DNA of 64,000 nt from an uncultured Kordiimonas sp. (GCA_947500295.1 CANMRM010000001.1:1178001-1242000), one strand, 5' to 3'. Positions 33,816 through 43,201 are shown, counted from the first letter of the stretch. The notes: generated by a model not told the origin, from the sequence alone. Numbers and translations are program-made.

Positions 33816-35183
33816 TCACCGGCGGGGGTGTTCGTGGCGCGTATGCAGTTCATCTGTGAACTTGCGGTGAAGCGAGGAAGAGATGGGGTAGGATGCCATC
33901 AGGAATGCAGACCCGATAATGGCGAGCGCCGGTACGGCAGTGACAAACAGGATGAGGTTATCGATCGTTGCCTGGCTTTGTGCGACACCGGCGCTGTAGT
34001 CGATAGCGTCCAGCGACAGCCCCACCCCGTAAGCCGTCGCTGCGAGTGCTATTTTCTGACCGGAAGAAACAACACCGATGATGCTGGATTCGTTCCTGAC
34101 GTTTGTTTCGTGCTCGCCGTATTCGATTGTGTCGGGCAGCATGCTCCAGAAAAGAACCGCGAAAGAGCTCATGCCGAGCGCTATCAGGCCGAACGACAGA
34201 AGGGCGGCAAGCGCGGTGCCAGAGGAACTCAGATACAAACTTATCAGTCCCATCAGCGTTACAGCGCTGCCCAGCAACCATGCTGGTTTTTTTCCCAGCC
34301 ACAAGGCAATGAATGACCAGACGGGAATTGTGACAAGTGGTGCGCCCGCCATGATCATCAGTGCGGTCCCTCCGGCAGCTTGGTCATTGTAGCCATATTC
34401 GAATACGTAGAGAATGGTTGAGCTGATAATGGTGACGGCGACGGTCACCATTACGATGCCACCAAGGATAAGGAGGAATGCCTTATTAAGCGCCAGCGTT
34501 TTGGCGATTTGAGCAAAGTCTGATGCGACGGGGGCGTTCGGTGGGCGCCGGGCCGCTGACTCTGTACCCCAGAAACACAAAGTGAAAATGCCGAGGCTCA
34601 CCAGCCCGCACACCATGGCCATGACAGGAAAGGCCTGTTCGTCCGGAAGGCTTTCGCGAAAATAATTGGCAAGAGAGATCACGCTCAGGCCACCCAGAAA
34701 ACCAAAATACATTCTGATGCCGGCGACGCGCGTTCTCTCATCGCTGTCCTCGGTCATGCGAGCGCCAAGCGTGGAGTAGGGTATCGAGACGACGGTGTAA
34801 CAGGTTTTGAACAAAATCAGGGCTGCTGCCGCCGTCACCGCCACAGGAAGCCCGGCGATGGGAGTTGGCGAAACAAACAGCAGGACAAAAGACCCTGCCA
34901 AAGGGAGTCCGCCGAGCAGAAGATAGGGACGATAGGCTCCCCAGCGGCTGCGGGTACGTTCTGCGAAGACACCCATTATCGGATCCGTGAAGGCGTCCCA
35001 CAAGCCGCCAATGGCAAAAACCAGCCCGGCTACTGCATTCGGCAGGCCGACAACATCGGTATAAAAAAACAGGAGATAGAACCCTGTTCCCTGCCAGAAC
35101 ATATTGAGTGCAAAGTCTCCGACGCCGTATCCAAGGCGGGATGACCACGGTAGGTTTTTTTGTGGTTCCGGCGCGCTTGTCAT
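33816..35183 (-). CDS. GPH-family (glycoside-pentoside-hexuronide) cation symporter
   Basis: This 455-residue, 12-helix permease has MelB/GPH landmarks: SRLGYGVGDFALNMFWQ, the cation-site region GLWDAFTDPIMGVFAERTRSRWGAYRPYLL, YSTLGARMTEDSDERT and LPDTIEYGE. The family imports disaccharides and glycosides with H+ or Na+. It is divergent from the LacI-2 gene with a LacI-type operator between them and is convergent with the cupin gene. With a GH3 beta-glucosidase nearby, a beta-glucoside such as cellobiose is a plausible substrate. Confidence 0.87.
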   Translation of the reverse strand: MTSAPEPQKNLPWSSRLGYGVGDFALNMFWQGTGFYLLFFYTDVVGLPNAVAGLVFAIGGLWDAFTDPIMGVFAERTRSRWGAYRPYLLLGGLPLAGSFVLLFVSPTPIAGLPVAVTAAAALILFKTCYTVVSIPYSTLGARMTEDSDERTRVAGIRMYFGFLGGLSVISLANYFRESLPDEQAFPVMAMVCGLVSLGIFTLCFWGTESAARRPPNAPVASDFAQIAKTLALNKAFLLILGGIVMVTVAVTIISSTILYVFEYGYNDQAAGGTALMIMAGAPLVTIPVWSFIALWLGKKPAWLLGSAVTLMGLISLYLSSSGTALAALLSFGLIALGMSSFAVLFWSMLPDTIEYGEHETNVRNESSIIGVVSSGQKIALAATAYGVGLSLDAIDYSAGVAQSQATIDNLILFVTAVPALAIIGSAFLMASYPISSSLHRKFTDELHTRHEHPRR

Positions 35184-35252
35184 CGTTGCTGTCTTGCCCC
35201 CTTGGTCCCTGAATTCAGGCTGGATCGATAAGCCCTAAAATGCGAAACCATA

Positions 35253-35266
35253 TGAAAACGCTTTCA
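35253..35266. promoter_or_regulatory. LacI-2-type operator, one-mismatch copy
   Basis: TGAAAACGCTTTCA differs in one base from the perfect palindrome at 25544-25557. It lies between the GPH permease gene (start 35183) and the likely LacI-2 start (35297), so it can control both and implies autoregulation. Confidence 0.65.
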
Positions 35267-35296
35267 TTATGGATAGTAAATCGGATATGCAGAGCT

Positions 35297-36331
35297 ATGG
35301 CCAGTAAAAAAGTCTCGAAGATTACCATCTCTGACGTTGCGCGGGTAGCCGGTGTGTCCGTGACCACGGTGTCGCGCGTTCTCAACGGCGAGCGTTATGT
35401 GCGCGAAGACAAAAAACAGGCGGTCCTGGACGCGTCTGCAAAGCTGGATTATCAGCCAAATGTTTACGCGCGAAGCTTGGCTGGCGACAGGTCATATTTG
35501 CTGGGGCTGTTGTTTGATGAAGCACCAGGCGGGGAGTATTTGTCCGGCATGCAGCGCGGTGCCATGCGCCGGTGCAAGGAGGCTGGACTTCATCTGGTGG
35601 TGGAGCATTTTGATCGCACGACCGTTCTCGATGAAATTGAGTCTTTCCTGTCCAAATTAAAATTGTCCGGCGCCATTCTCACGCCGCCAGCCTGTGACAA
35701 TAAAGTGCTGCTCGCTGCGCTGGAGCGCAAAAAAGTGCCCACCGCCCGCATCTCTCCCAGTGGCTCGTATCCGGGCATGCCTTCGGTGAAAATCAATGAT
35801 TTTGAAGCCGCTCAGCAGATGACGGAACATCTCATTTCGCTCGGACACAAGAAAATTGGCTTCATTGCCGGAGATCCCGAGCATGCGGATTCTCGCGAGC
35901 GCCTGAAAGCCTTTCGTGACACCATGGCGGCTGCGAAACTGACGGTTCCGGAAGAATGGATTCAGACCGGCGGCTATCTGTTTGAGGGTGGGTTGGATGC
36001 CGCGATGGCGATCCTTGGTCAGCGCCAGCGGCCAACCGCAATATTTGCGTCAAACGATGACATGGCAGCCGCAGTAATTGTTATTGCGGACCGGCTCAAG
36101 ATAAACGTTCCTGAGGACCTCTCAGTCGTTGGTTTTGACGACATCCCCATGGCGTCGGTGCTGTCTCCGGCGTTGACAACCATGCGCCAGCCGGTTGAAG
36201 AAATGGCAAAAGTCGCGGCGGGGCTGCTGATTGATATGCAAAAAGGCAAAAAAATAGCCACCGATGAGCCTGTTGTGCTCAATGTGGAGTTCATTCTCAG
36301 AAGCTCAACAGCAGCTGCACCCGAATCTTAA
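35297..36331 (+). CDS. LacI-family transcriptional regulator (LacI-2)
   Basis: This 344-residue regulator has the headpiece ITISDVARVAGVSVTTVSRVL, the hinge YQPNVYARSLAG and an effector domain with ARISPSGSYPGMPSVKINDF, GFIAGDPEHADSRERLKAF and AIFASNDDMAAAVIVIADRL. The start at 35297 is preferred because the headpiece then begins within 12 residues; an in-frame start at 35240 would place the operator inside the coding sequence. Sites of the form TGRAAGCGCTTYCA lie before this gene, the sugar porter and the TonB receptor at 25636, which gives a coherent local regulon for uptake and cleavage of a beta-glucoside. Confidence 0.88.
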   Translation: MASKKVSKITISDVARVAGVSVTTVSRVLNGERYVREDKKQAVLDASAKLDYQPNVYARSLAGDRSYLLGLLFDEAPGGEYLSGMQRGAMRRCKEAGLHLVVEHFDRTTVLDEIESFLSKLKLSGAILTPPACDNKVLLAALERKKVPTARISPSGSYPGMPSVKINDFEAAQQMTEHLISLGHKKIGFIAGDPEHADSRERLKAFRDTMAAAKLTVPEEWIQTGGYLFEGGLDAAMAILGQRQRPTAIFASNDDMAAAVIVIADRLKINVPEDLSVVGFDDIPMASVLSPALTTMRQPVEEMAKVAAGLLIDMQKGKKIATDEPVVLNVEFILRSSTAAAPES

Positions 36332-36385
36332 ATCGGGGTTTCACGACATTTTTTATGCGAAAGACGATGGGTGTTTCTGAATTAA

Positions 36386-36405
36386 ATATGGAAGCGCTTC
36401 CATAT
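36386..36405. promoter_or_regulatory. LacI-2-type operator, perfect 20-bp palindrome
   Basis: ATATGGAAGCGCTTCCATAT is a perfect 20-bp palindrome in the intergenic region before the sugar porter. A TATAAT at 36428-36433 lies 22 bp downstream with a poor -35 (TTCTCT), so bound protein would overlap the -35 position. Confidence 0.8.
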
Positions 36406-36558
36406 TCTCTGGACAAGACCCTGACTTTATAATAGCAAGGTTGCCTGAGCAGGCCTTTAACCATGTTGCGTTGGGGAGATTAAGTCGCCTTTCTGAAGGG
36501 CGGCGCGCAATATTCGGTCAGGCTTGGGGGAAGCTACTTTGACATATGGAGCCTGTGC

Positions 36559-37971
36559 ATGACCTCGACGATGTCCGATCGGCAAGACAATCTTATTTTT
36601 ATCATTTTCATAAGCTGTGTTGCAACACTGGGCGGCTTTTTGTTTGGTTTCGACAGCGGCGTCATCAATGGCACCGTTGATGGTCTTCAGGCCGCCTTCA
36701 ATACGGATAGTGCGGGGACCGGGTTTAACGTAGCTTCCATGTTGCTTGGTAGCGCTGTTGGCGCATTTGCAGCGGGTCGGCTTGCCGACCTTTATGGCCG
36801 TAAAGCCATTTTGATCTCCGCGGCAGTTTTGTTTCTGATCAGCGCCTGGGGGTCGGGTGCCGCTAACGGGTCGTTGGAATTTGTCCTCTATCGGGTTTTG
36901 GGTGGCCTCGCGGTGGGTGCGGCAAGTGTCATGACACCAGCCTACATCAGTGAAATTGCGCCAGCTCATATTCGAGGGTCTCTGGCGACCGTGCAGCAGA
37001 TCGCCATTATTGTCGGGCTATTCGCTGCTTTCATAAGCAATTATTTCCTTGCCAGTATCTCAAGCTCATCCATGGCGGAACTGTGGTTTGGCTTTGCTAC
37101 ATGGCGGTGGATGTTCTGGATGGAAATTATCCCGGCTTCCGTCTTTTTCATCGCATTGTTCCTCATTCCGGAAAGCCCACGCTATCTGGTGGCAGCCGAC
37201 AGGAAGGACCAGGCAGAGGGCGTGCTCAAGAAGCTGTTTGGTGCCGCAATAGCCGCAGCAAAGCTCAAGGAAATTTACGAATCGCTGGCTGCAGATCACA
37301 AACCTTCTTTTCGTGACCTGAAGGCGGCTGACACAGGCAAAATCCGCCCCATCGTCTGGGTCGGCATCGGCCTCGCAGTTTTTCAACAACTGGTTGGCAT
37401 TAACGTCGTGTTTTATTACGGCGCTGTCTTGTGGCAGTCGGTTGGCTTTACCGAAGCTGATGCTTTGCTGATCAATGTTATTTCCGGTGCTGTCAGTGTT
37501 GCTGCTGTTCTGACCACCCTGGCCCTTATCGACAAAGTTGGCAGAAAACCATTTCTGCTCGTTGGCTCGATCGGGATGACCATCTCCCTTGCCACGGTGG
37601 TTTTTGCCTTCGCGACAGGGAGTTTGGGCGCTGATGGCAGGCTTGAATTGTCTGACCAGATGGGGATCGTGGCGCTGATCGCAGCCAATGTTTATGTCTT
37701 CATGTTCAATGGGTCTTGGGGCCCGGTGATGTGGGTCATGCTGGGAGAGATGTTCCCGAACCAGATCAGGGGATCGGGCCTTGCCGTAAGTGGCCTGGCG
37801 CAGTGGGGTGCCAACTTCATCATTACCATGACGTTCCCGATCTTCCTGGCGGCCATCGGGCTGGGGCTTACCTACAGCATTTACATGATTTTTGCCGGCA
37901 TCTCCGTTGTCTTTATCTGGAAGAAGGTCACGGAAACCCGAGGCAAGGAACTTGAGGAAATGACCGGTTAA
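36559..37971 (+). CDS. MFS sugar porter (sugar:H+ symporter family)
   Basis: This 470-residue, 12-helix permease carries the sugar-porter signatures GGFLFGFDSGVINGT, GRLADLYGRKA, RVLGGLAVGAASVMTPAYISEIAP, PESPRYLV in the central loop, GRKPFLLVGS and VWKKVTETRGKELEE near the end. It resembles XylE/GalP-type hexose or pentose symporters. GGAG precedes the ATG at 36559. It is probably co-transcribed with the GH3 gene 36 bp downstream and would take up the monosaccharide released by that enzyme. The exact sugar is not determined; glucose is the simplest guess. Confidence 0.9.
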   Translation: MTSTMSDRQDNLIFIIFISCVATLGGFLFGFDSGVINGTVDGLQAAFNTDSAGTGFNVASMLLGSAVGAFAAGRLADLYGRKAILISAAVLFLISAWGSGAANGSLEFVLYRVLGGLAVGAASVMTPAYISEIAPAHIRGSLATVQQIAIIVGLFAAFISNYFLASISSSSMAELWFGFATWRWMFWMEIIPASVFFIALFLIPESPRYLVAADRKDQAEGVLKKLFGAAIAAAKLKEIYESLAADHKPSFRDLKAADTGKIRPIVWVGIGLAVFQQLVGINVVFYYGAVLWQSVGFTEADALLINVISGAVSVAAVLTTLALIDKVGRKPFLLVGSIGMTISLATVVFAFATGSLGADGRLELSDQMGIVALIAANVYVFMFNGSWGPVMWVMLGEMFPNQIRGSGLAVSGLAQWGANFIITMTFPIFLAAIGLGLTYSIYMIFAGISVVFIWKKVTETRGKELEEMTG

Positions 37972-38007
37972 GCCGGTAGCGGGCCGAGTAAGAAGAGGAA
38001 CCAGGGG

Positions 38008-40497
38008 ATGAAAATGCGGAAATTGCGCCTCATAGCGTTAATGACCGGCACGGCGCTCACATTGGCGGCGTGCAGCGATGCGGGCCGTCCTTCAAATGAT
38101 GATCAGCAAGAGGCAACGGCCAGTCAGGTTGTTTGGCCATCTGTCGATACTGCCCGGTTTCGGGATGAAGCGGTTGAGCAAAGGGTGGATGCGCTGCTTG
38201 CCCGCATGACACTTGAAGAAAAGGTCGGGCAGGTCATTCAGGCGGACACCGCTTCAGTCACAGCAGAAGAGGTTAAAACCTACAATCTGGGTTCCGTGTT
38301 GAGCGGTGGGAATTCCGCGCCGGGCGACCTGCCTTATGCGGCGGTTGACGCCTGGGTGGAGGCTGCCGACGGGTACTTTTTGGCCTCGATTGACGATAGC
38401 GATGGTGGCGTTGCGATCCCGCTGATCTGGGGCATCGATGCTGTTCATGGCCACAACAATGTTATTGGCGGCACCATATTCCCGCACAATGTCGGGCTGG
38501 GCGCCATGAACAACCCGGACCTGATACGCGATATCATGACTGTGACTGCCCGGGAGCTTCGGGTCACGGGTCATGACTGGACATTTGCGCCGACACTGGC
38601 CGTGCCGCGGGACAACCGCTGGGGCCGCTCTTATGAGGGTTTTGGCGAGACACCTGAGATGCCGTCAAAGTATGCCGCCGCAATCGTCGAGGGCGTGCAG
38701 GGTGTGTTTGGCGAAGACGGTTTTCTCGGCGACAGCAAGGTCATTGCATCCGCCAAGCATTTTGTTGCCGATGGCGGCACCAAGGATGGGGTGGACCAGG
38801 GGGACGCCCAGATGTCAGCAACGGAGCTGCGCGACATTCATGGCCTGCCCTACATCAACGCCATTGACGCAGGGGTTCAGTCAGTGATGGCCTCTTTCTC
38901 AAGCTGGAACGGCGATAAGCTGCATGGCCACAAAGACCTGCTCACCGATGTGCTCAAAGATCAGATCGGTTTCGAGGGCTTTGTAGTTGGTGACTGGAAC
39001 GCCCACGGCCAGGTGGAGGGCTGCACCAACGTCAGTTGCCCGCGTGCGATTAACGCAGGCGTTGATATGTTCATGGCACCTGACAGCTGGAAAGGGCTGT
39101 ACGAAAATACGCTGCAGCAAGCCAGGAACGGCGAGATACCGATGGCGCGGCTTGACGATGCAGTCCGCCGTATCCTGAGGGTCAAGGTGCGCGCCGGCGT
39201 ATTTGAAGCTCAAAAACCCTCAGCGCGACGCTGGGCGGGTGATGAAGCAGTCCTCGGCATGCCCGAACACAGGCGGGTTGCGCGCCAAGCAGTGCGCGAG
39301 TCACTGGTTCTGCTCAAGAACAATGACAATGTTTTGCCGCTTTCACCGCGCCAGAAGGTGCTGGTGGTAGGCGACAGAGCGGACAGCGTTTCTTCTCAGG
39401 CCGGTGGCTGGACCCTGACGTGGCAGGGTGGCGGGCTCGACAACAGCCTGTTTCCCAACGCGGATACGATCCTTGATGGCATCGAGGCGGCGGTTGAGCA
39501 GGCGGGCGGCGCTACCGAGTTTTCCGCTGACGGTTCCTACCAAGACACGCCTGATGTGGCGATTGTTGTGTTTGGTGAGCAGCCGTACGCAGAATTTCAG
39601 GGCGACGTGCAATCGTTAGTGTTCCATGATGAGGCCGCGCTTGCCCAGTTGCGTCAACTGCAACGGGATGGCATTCCCACGGTTTCAATTTTCACGTCCG
39701 GTCGGCCCCTGTGGGTCAATCCTTTGCTCAATGCGTCTGACGCATTTGTTGCCGCCTGGTGGCCGGGCAGCGAAGGCGCCGGCATCGCGGACGTTCTGTT
39801 TTCGGGTGAAACCGGTGACATTGATCATGATTTCAAAGGTCGCCTCACCTTCTCTTGGCCCCGACGCCCTGACCAGGTGTCGCTCAACCACGGCGTTGAG
39901 CCATACGACCCGCTGTTCGCCTATGGGTATGGCCTGAGCTATGCGGACAGCGTCAATATGGCCGTTTTGCCGGAAGATGCAGGAGCAGGCCTTCAATCTG
40001 AAAACAAATATCTGTATTTCACCAAAGGCCGGGCTGAAGACCCTTGGTCAATCGTGGCTGCGGGTGCGTCTTTCAGGGCCGTGGACAGGGATGCTCAGGA
40101 AGACGCAATCCGCCTGACCTGGGCATCCGAAACGCCGGGCTATTTTGCTTTTCAGTCCACTGAACCGATCTCGCTGGTGCGCGAAATGAACGGCGCCATG
40201 GAGCTTCAGTTCGACTATCGAATTGATCAGGCCCCTGAAGGCAAAGTATTTTTGGGCGGCAGTTGTCAGGCGGGCGCTAATTGCTCTGGCGGTGTGGACG
40301 TGACGGCCTTCTTCAAGTCTGCGGAGATTGGCGTCTGGCAAACTGGCCGTGTCAGCCTCTCTTGTCTGGTGCGCAGCGGCATGAGTATGGACGGGGTGAG
40401 AGCACCATTTGCTCTGGCGTCAGATAAGGCTTTTCAGATGTCGCTGTCTGATGCGCGTCTGGTTGAAGATGAAGACGGTTTGGAGACTTGTCCCTGA
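38008..40497 (+). CDS. Lipoprotein glycoside hydrolase family 3 (exo-beta-glucosidase/ExoP-like)
   Basis: This 829-residue lipoprotein has lipobox LTLAAC with Cys22. The GH3 barrel includes GIDAVHGHNNV, DNRWGRSYEGFGETP and KHFVADGG. The catalytic nucleophile is Asp329 in GFVVGDWNAHGQ and the likely acid/base is Glu529 in VFGEQPYAEFQGD, as in barley ExoI and marine ExoP-type exoglucanases. A C-terminal region of about 180 residues beyond the second domain is present, as in ExoP. The enzyme should remove terminal glucose from beta-1,3/1,4-gluco-oligosaccharides in the periplasm or at the outer membrane. It ends the LacI-2 gene set before a strong terminator. Confidence 0.9.
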   Translation: MKMRKLRLIALMTGTALTLAACSDAGRPSNDDQQEATASQVVWPSVDTARFRDEAVEQRVDALLARMTLEEKVGQVIQADTASVTAEEVKTYNLGSVLSGGNSAPGDLPYAAVDAWVEAADGYFLASIDDSDGGVAIPLIWGIDAVHGHNNVIGGTIFPHNVGLGAMNNPDLIRDIMTVTARELRVTGHDWTFAPTLAVPRDNRWGRSYEGFGETPEMPSKYAAAIVEGVQGVFGEDGFLGDSKVIASAKHFVADGGTKDGVDQGDAQMSATELRDIHGLPYINAIDAGVQSVMASFSSWNGDKLHGHKDLLTDVLKDQIGFEGFVVGDWNAHGQVEGCTNVSCPRAINAGVDMFMAPDSWKGLYENTLQQARNGEIPMARLDDAVRRILRVKVRAGVFEAQKPSARRWAGDEAVLGMPEHRRVARQAVRESLVLLKNNDNVLPLSPRQKVLVVGDRADSVSSQAGGWTLTWQGGGLDNSLFPNADTILDGIEAAVEQAGGATEFSADGSYQDTPDVAIVVFGEQPYAEFQGDVQSLVFHDEAALAQLRQLQRDGIPTVSIFTSGRPLWVNPLLNASDAFVAAWWPGSEGAGIADVLFSGETGDIDHDFKGRLTFSWPRRPDQVSLNHGVEPYDPLFAYGYGLSYADSVNMAVLPEDAGAGLQSENKYLYFTKGRAEDPWSIVAAGASFRAVDRDAQEDAIRLTWASETPGYFAFQSTEPISLVREMNGAMELQFDYRIDQAPEGKVFLGGSCQAGANCSGGVDVTAFFKSAEIGVWQTGRVSLSCLVRSGMSMDGVRAPFALASDKAFQMSLSDARLVEDEDGLETCP

Positions 40498-40534
40498 ACG
40501 GGCTATGCCAGTCTTCTGTTTAATCGGGAACCCA

Positions 40535-40575
40535 AGCGACCGCATATCCAGCTGGGCATGCGGTCGCTCTGTTTT
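40535..40575. terminator. Bidirectional terminator between GH3 gene and convergent small gene
   Basis: AGCGACCGCAT and ATGCGGTCGCT form a perfect 11-bp stem with a 12-base loop, followed by CTGTTTT on the plus strand. It lies 37 bp after the GH3 stop and 22 bp from the stop of the convergent gene ending at 40590. Confidence 0.85.
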
Positions 40576-40589
40576 GGTATGGGCGGAGG

Positions 40590-40955
40590 TCAGGCAGCTC
40601 TGTCGTCATTGACAGCCTGCAGCTGCTGGTTCACCTCAGGTGTTTCCTGCTCACTCAGCGCATGAATTTCCTGCTCCATGGAGCGCATCACTGTTGCAAT
40701 CAGCTTCTGCTGAGCCGTCTGACGTTCCGCTTCGGCTTCAGCGTCGGGCCGGTATGTTTCAATCTCCGGCAGGTCAAGCACGCCTTTTTGCGCGACAAGG
40801 CGCTCGAGCGTATCCAGTCGCTCACGCGTTACAGCCAGCTCCTGCATCAGTGCCATGGTCATGGACATCAGATGCTCTTCAGCTTTGGTGTTCAGAAACT
40901 GTGGGCGTCGGCCCTTGGCGTTTTTGTTGATCAGATGGTTCAGGTCATCGGACAT
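40590..40955 (-). CDS. Small helical protein of unknown function, coupled to a methyltransferase gene
   Basis: This 121-residue, highly charged and predicted alpha-helical protein begins MSDDLNHLINKNAKG and contains coiled-coil-like stretches (LMQELAVTRERLDTLERLVAQKG and LIATVMRSMEQEIHALSEQE). I do not recognise a named family. The ATG at 40955 is 2 bases after the stop of the methyltransferase gene, with GAAGG upstream, so the two are translationally linked. A partner or oligomerisation subunit of the methyltransferase is a reasonable guess only. Confidence 0.6.
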   Translation of the reverse strand: MSDDLNHLINKNAKGRRPQFLNTKAEEHLMSMTMALMQELAVTRERLDTLERLVAQKGVLDLPEIETYRPDAEAEAERQTAQQKLIATVMRSMEQEIHALSEQETPEVNQQLQAVNDDRAA

Positions 40956-40956
40956 G

Positions 40957-42150
40957 TCATTCACCTTCGCTAGCTGTTTTTTGTGCGCCGTAGGCGTGCC
41001 AGGCTGCTCCGCGCCCATGATCCTCCGGGCCCTCCAGAACGGTGGCAGCAGCCACACGGGCCGTAAACAGTTCTGGCTCGCTAAAGCCGCTGTCCTGCAT
41101 AACGTCCAGAATGTTCAGGTCATGCAGCCGGGACCAGAAAGGTTCATTGTTGTTATGCGCATCCCAGTCGCGGATAAATTGCTCATAAAGCGGCATATCT
41201 TCCGTGTAGCTGGGTTGCTCAAGATGCAGGGTCAATCCACCGGGGGCCAACACGCGTTGCACTTCTGCCATAACGTTCCGCAGCGCAGCGTTCGATGTCT
41301 CGTGCAGAAACATCGACGTATAAACCATGTCGAAACTGCCCGCTTCAAATCGGCTCAGGTCCTCACCGTCTGCCTGGACGAAACGCACGTTGTCGATGCC
41401 GAGAGAGGCAGCGCGAGCTGCCGCGTAGCGGAGTACAGGTGCAGCGACATCAATGGCAATAACCTCGGCGTCGGGGAAAGCTTCAGCAATCGGAAGGGTT
41501 GTGTGGCCGATCGTACAGCCGATATCCAGAATGCGTTTGGGGGCAAACGTCGGGTGATTGGCTTTCAGCCAGTCAACGACGGCACGGCCTGCCATGTCCG
41601 TAAGCTGACCCATGGCACCGCCCGTCGTTGCGAACATGCCCATGTCATAGTTCGCTCCGGCTGACACATCGCCCTCAATAAGGGCAGTGTGATAACTGCC
41701 GGGCATGCAGTGATGGTCCACGCTTGCAATATAGGACGGCAGTGCCAGATCGGGGTCCAGCTCAAGGTTCCGGGCTTCGCTGATCAGTGCGTCAGCGCGT
41801 TCCTTCAGGTCATCCGCCTGCGGCAGAACAATCGACCGGCTGATTTGCTGGCGTTGTTCCATGGTGTTCCGCTTGGCCGCGCTCCAGACGCTGTGGAATG
41901 GGTCGCGGTTCATGGCTTCGCGAATTTCATGCCGTGAGCGGGGGTCGCGGCGCAGTTCTTTTTTGAGTGCAGGCAGGACACGCTTGTCATAGGCAAGTTC
42001 GTTACCTGCACCCAGCGTTTGCGCCAGATACTTGTTCATGGACGCGACAAAGTTAAAGCGTGCCACGTCATCATGGTCATGGTCCGGGAACATGCCGTGT
42101 TGCTCGACATGGTGCCAGGCGGGAGGGGAGGATTTTGCTGCTTTTGTCAT
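40957..42150 (-). CDS. SAM-dependent class I methyltransferase with N-terminal extension
   Basis: The C-terminal part is a Rossmann methyltransferase: motif I ILDIGCTIGHTTLPIAEAF, acidic motif II EVIAIDVAAP, VRFVQADGEDLSRF and SFDMVYTSMFLHE. About 190 residues precede it, including RHEIREAMNRDPFHSVWSAAKR and a His-containing linker; this region has no clear domain and could bind the substrate. Start is uncertain: ATG at 42150 (397 aa), with ATGs at 42162 and 42171 also in frame. Coupled to the small helical protein gene and transcribed on the same strand as the SDR operon, but a hairpin at 42269 separates them. The methylated substrate is unknown. Confidence 0.75.
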   Translation of the reverse strand: MTKAAKSSPPAWHHVEQHGMFPDHDHDDVARFNFVASMNKYLAQTLGAGNELAYDKRVLPALKKELRRDPRSRHEIREAMNRDPFHSVWSAAKRNTMEQRQQISRSIVLPQADDLKERADALISEARNLELDPDLALPSYIASVDHHCMPGSYHTALIEGDVSAGANYDMGMFATTGGAMGQLTDMAGRAVVDWLKANHPTFAPKRILDIGCTIGHTTLPIAEAFPDAEVIAIDVAAPVLRYAAARAASLGIDNVRFVQADGEDLSRFEAGSFDMVYTSMFLHETSNAALRNVMAEVQRVLAPGGLTLHLEQPSYTEDMPLYEQFIRDWDAHNNNEPFWSRLHDLNILDVMQDSGFSEPELFTARVAAATVLEGPEDHGRGAAWHAYGAQKTASEGE

Positions 42151-42268
42151 ATCTCTACTCATTGACTTCATCTGCAATCTGGATAGTCAAATGGACCAAA
42201 AGGCAACCATGACAAATGTCATGCGAAATCACGGTTTTCGGTTGGACTACACTTTATTAATACGGTGA

Positions 42269-42297
42269 AGCGGCAGCCCCGGGGAAGAGCTGCCGCT
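42269..42297. terminator. Hairpin, possible terminator of the MarR-SDR operon
   Basis: AGCGGCAGC and GCTGCCGCT form a perfect 9-bp stem with an 11-base loop in the 193-bp gap between the SDR stop (42371) and the methyltransferase start. The plus-strand side is followed by TATATTTATT. On the minus strand the T-run is weak, so termination strength is uncertain. Confidence 0.5.
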
Positions 42298-42370
42298 ATA
42301 TTTATTGATCGATAAAATCTATCACAGGAGGATTTTAGGGAAGCCATCTGTATATGGCCGGTCACTTGGG

Positions 42371-43201
42371 TCAGTGCACTTCCTCACCACCTGATACATT
42401 CAGGGCTTCGCCGGTGATATAACCTGCTGCTTCTGACGCCAGAAACACACAGGCAGCCGCCGTGTCTGTGGCGAGGCCCGGACGGCCCATTGGATTGGTG
42501 CGGCGCATGTTGGCGAGATAATCATCGACGCTGTCAAAGCCCAGCAGCTTGGAGAAATAGCCGTTTTGTTTCGCGCCAAGGCCGGTGGTGACATGATTGG
42601 GGCATACCGCATTGACCGTAATGCCATACTGCCCGAGTTCCACCGCGTTGGAGCGGGTCAGGCCGACCATGCCATGCTTTGACGCTGTGTAAGGGGCCAT
42701 ATGCGGGAAACCGGTTTTGGCAGCCTGGCTTGCGATATTGATGATCCGCCCGCCAGTTTCCTTCATGGCCATAGCCGCATGTTTGCTGCACAAAAAGGCA
42801 CCCTTCAGGTTAACGTCCAGAACAGCGTCCCACTCGTCTGCCGACAGATCGAACATCGGTTTCATGATGTAACCAATGCCTGCATTATTCACCAGAATGT
42901 CAATTTTGCCGAAATGTGCCACTGTCTTGTCAATCAGGGACTGCACCTGCGCATCATCGCGTATGTCCGCCGCTAATGTCAGGACGTCAGCACCGGACTT
43001 CCTGAGGTCGTTTGTGATCTCTTCCATTTCGTCTGTGGTGCCGATATCGTCCGCACCCATATGTTCTGCAGGTGCGCCGAGGTCGGTTACAACCAGCTTT
43101 GCACCTTCTGCGCCAAAGGCTGCCAGAATTGCTTCACCCAGTCCTTTTCTGCGGCCCGAGCCCGTGACCAGCGCAACCTTGCCGTCAAGTGTTCCTGTCA
43201 T
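42371..43201 (-). CDS. SDR-family oxidoreductase
   Basis: This 276-residue short-chain dehydrogenase has the cofactor motif TGSGRRKGLG (residues 13-22), NNAG at 105-108, Ser158 and the catalytic Tyr171-x-x-x-Lys175 (YTASKHG). These enzymes interconvert alcohol and ketone with NAD(P). An insertion between strands 2 and 3 (EHMGADDIGTTDEMEE) makes it longer than the 250-residue norm and is seen in 3-oxoacyl reductase-like members for larger substrates. The ATG is 4 bases after the HapK-like gene. It is the last gene of a MarR-led operon; substrate unknown. Confidence 0.88.
   Translation of the reverse strand: MTGTLDGKVALVTGSGRRKGLGEAILAAFGAEGAKLVVTDLGAPAEHMGADDIGTTDEMEEITNDLRKSGADVLTLAADIRDDAQVQSLIDKTVAHFGKIDILVNNAGIGYIMKPMFDLSADEWDAVLDVNLKGAFLCSKHAAMAMKETGGRIINIASQAAKTGFPHMAPYTASKHGMVGLTRSNAVELGQYGITVNAVCPNHVTTGLGAKQNGYFSKLLGFDSVDDYLANMRRTNPMGRPGLATDTAAACVFLASEAAGYITGEALNVSGGEEVH

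Noticed and set aside
40855-41664. Open frame of 269 codons on the plus strand
   Set aside because: It is antisense to the methyltransferase and the small helical protein gene; the methyltransferase motifs on the other strand are clear, and this frame shows no family signature.
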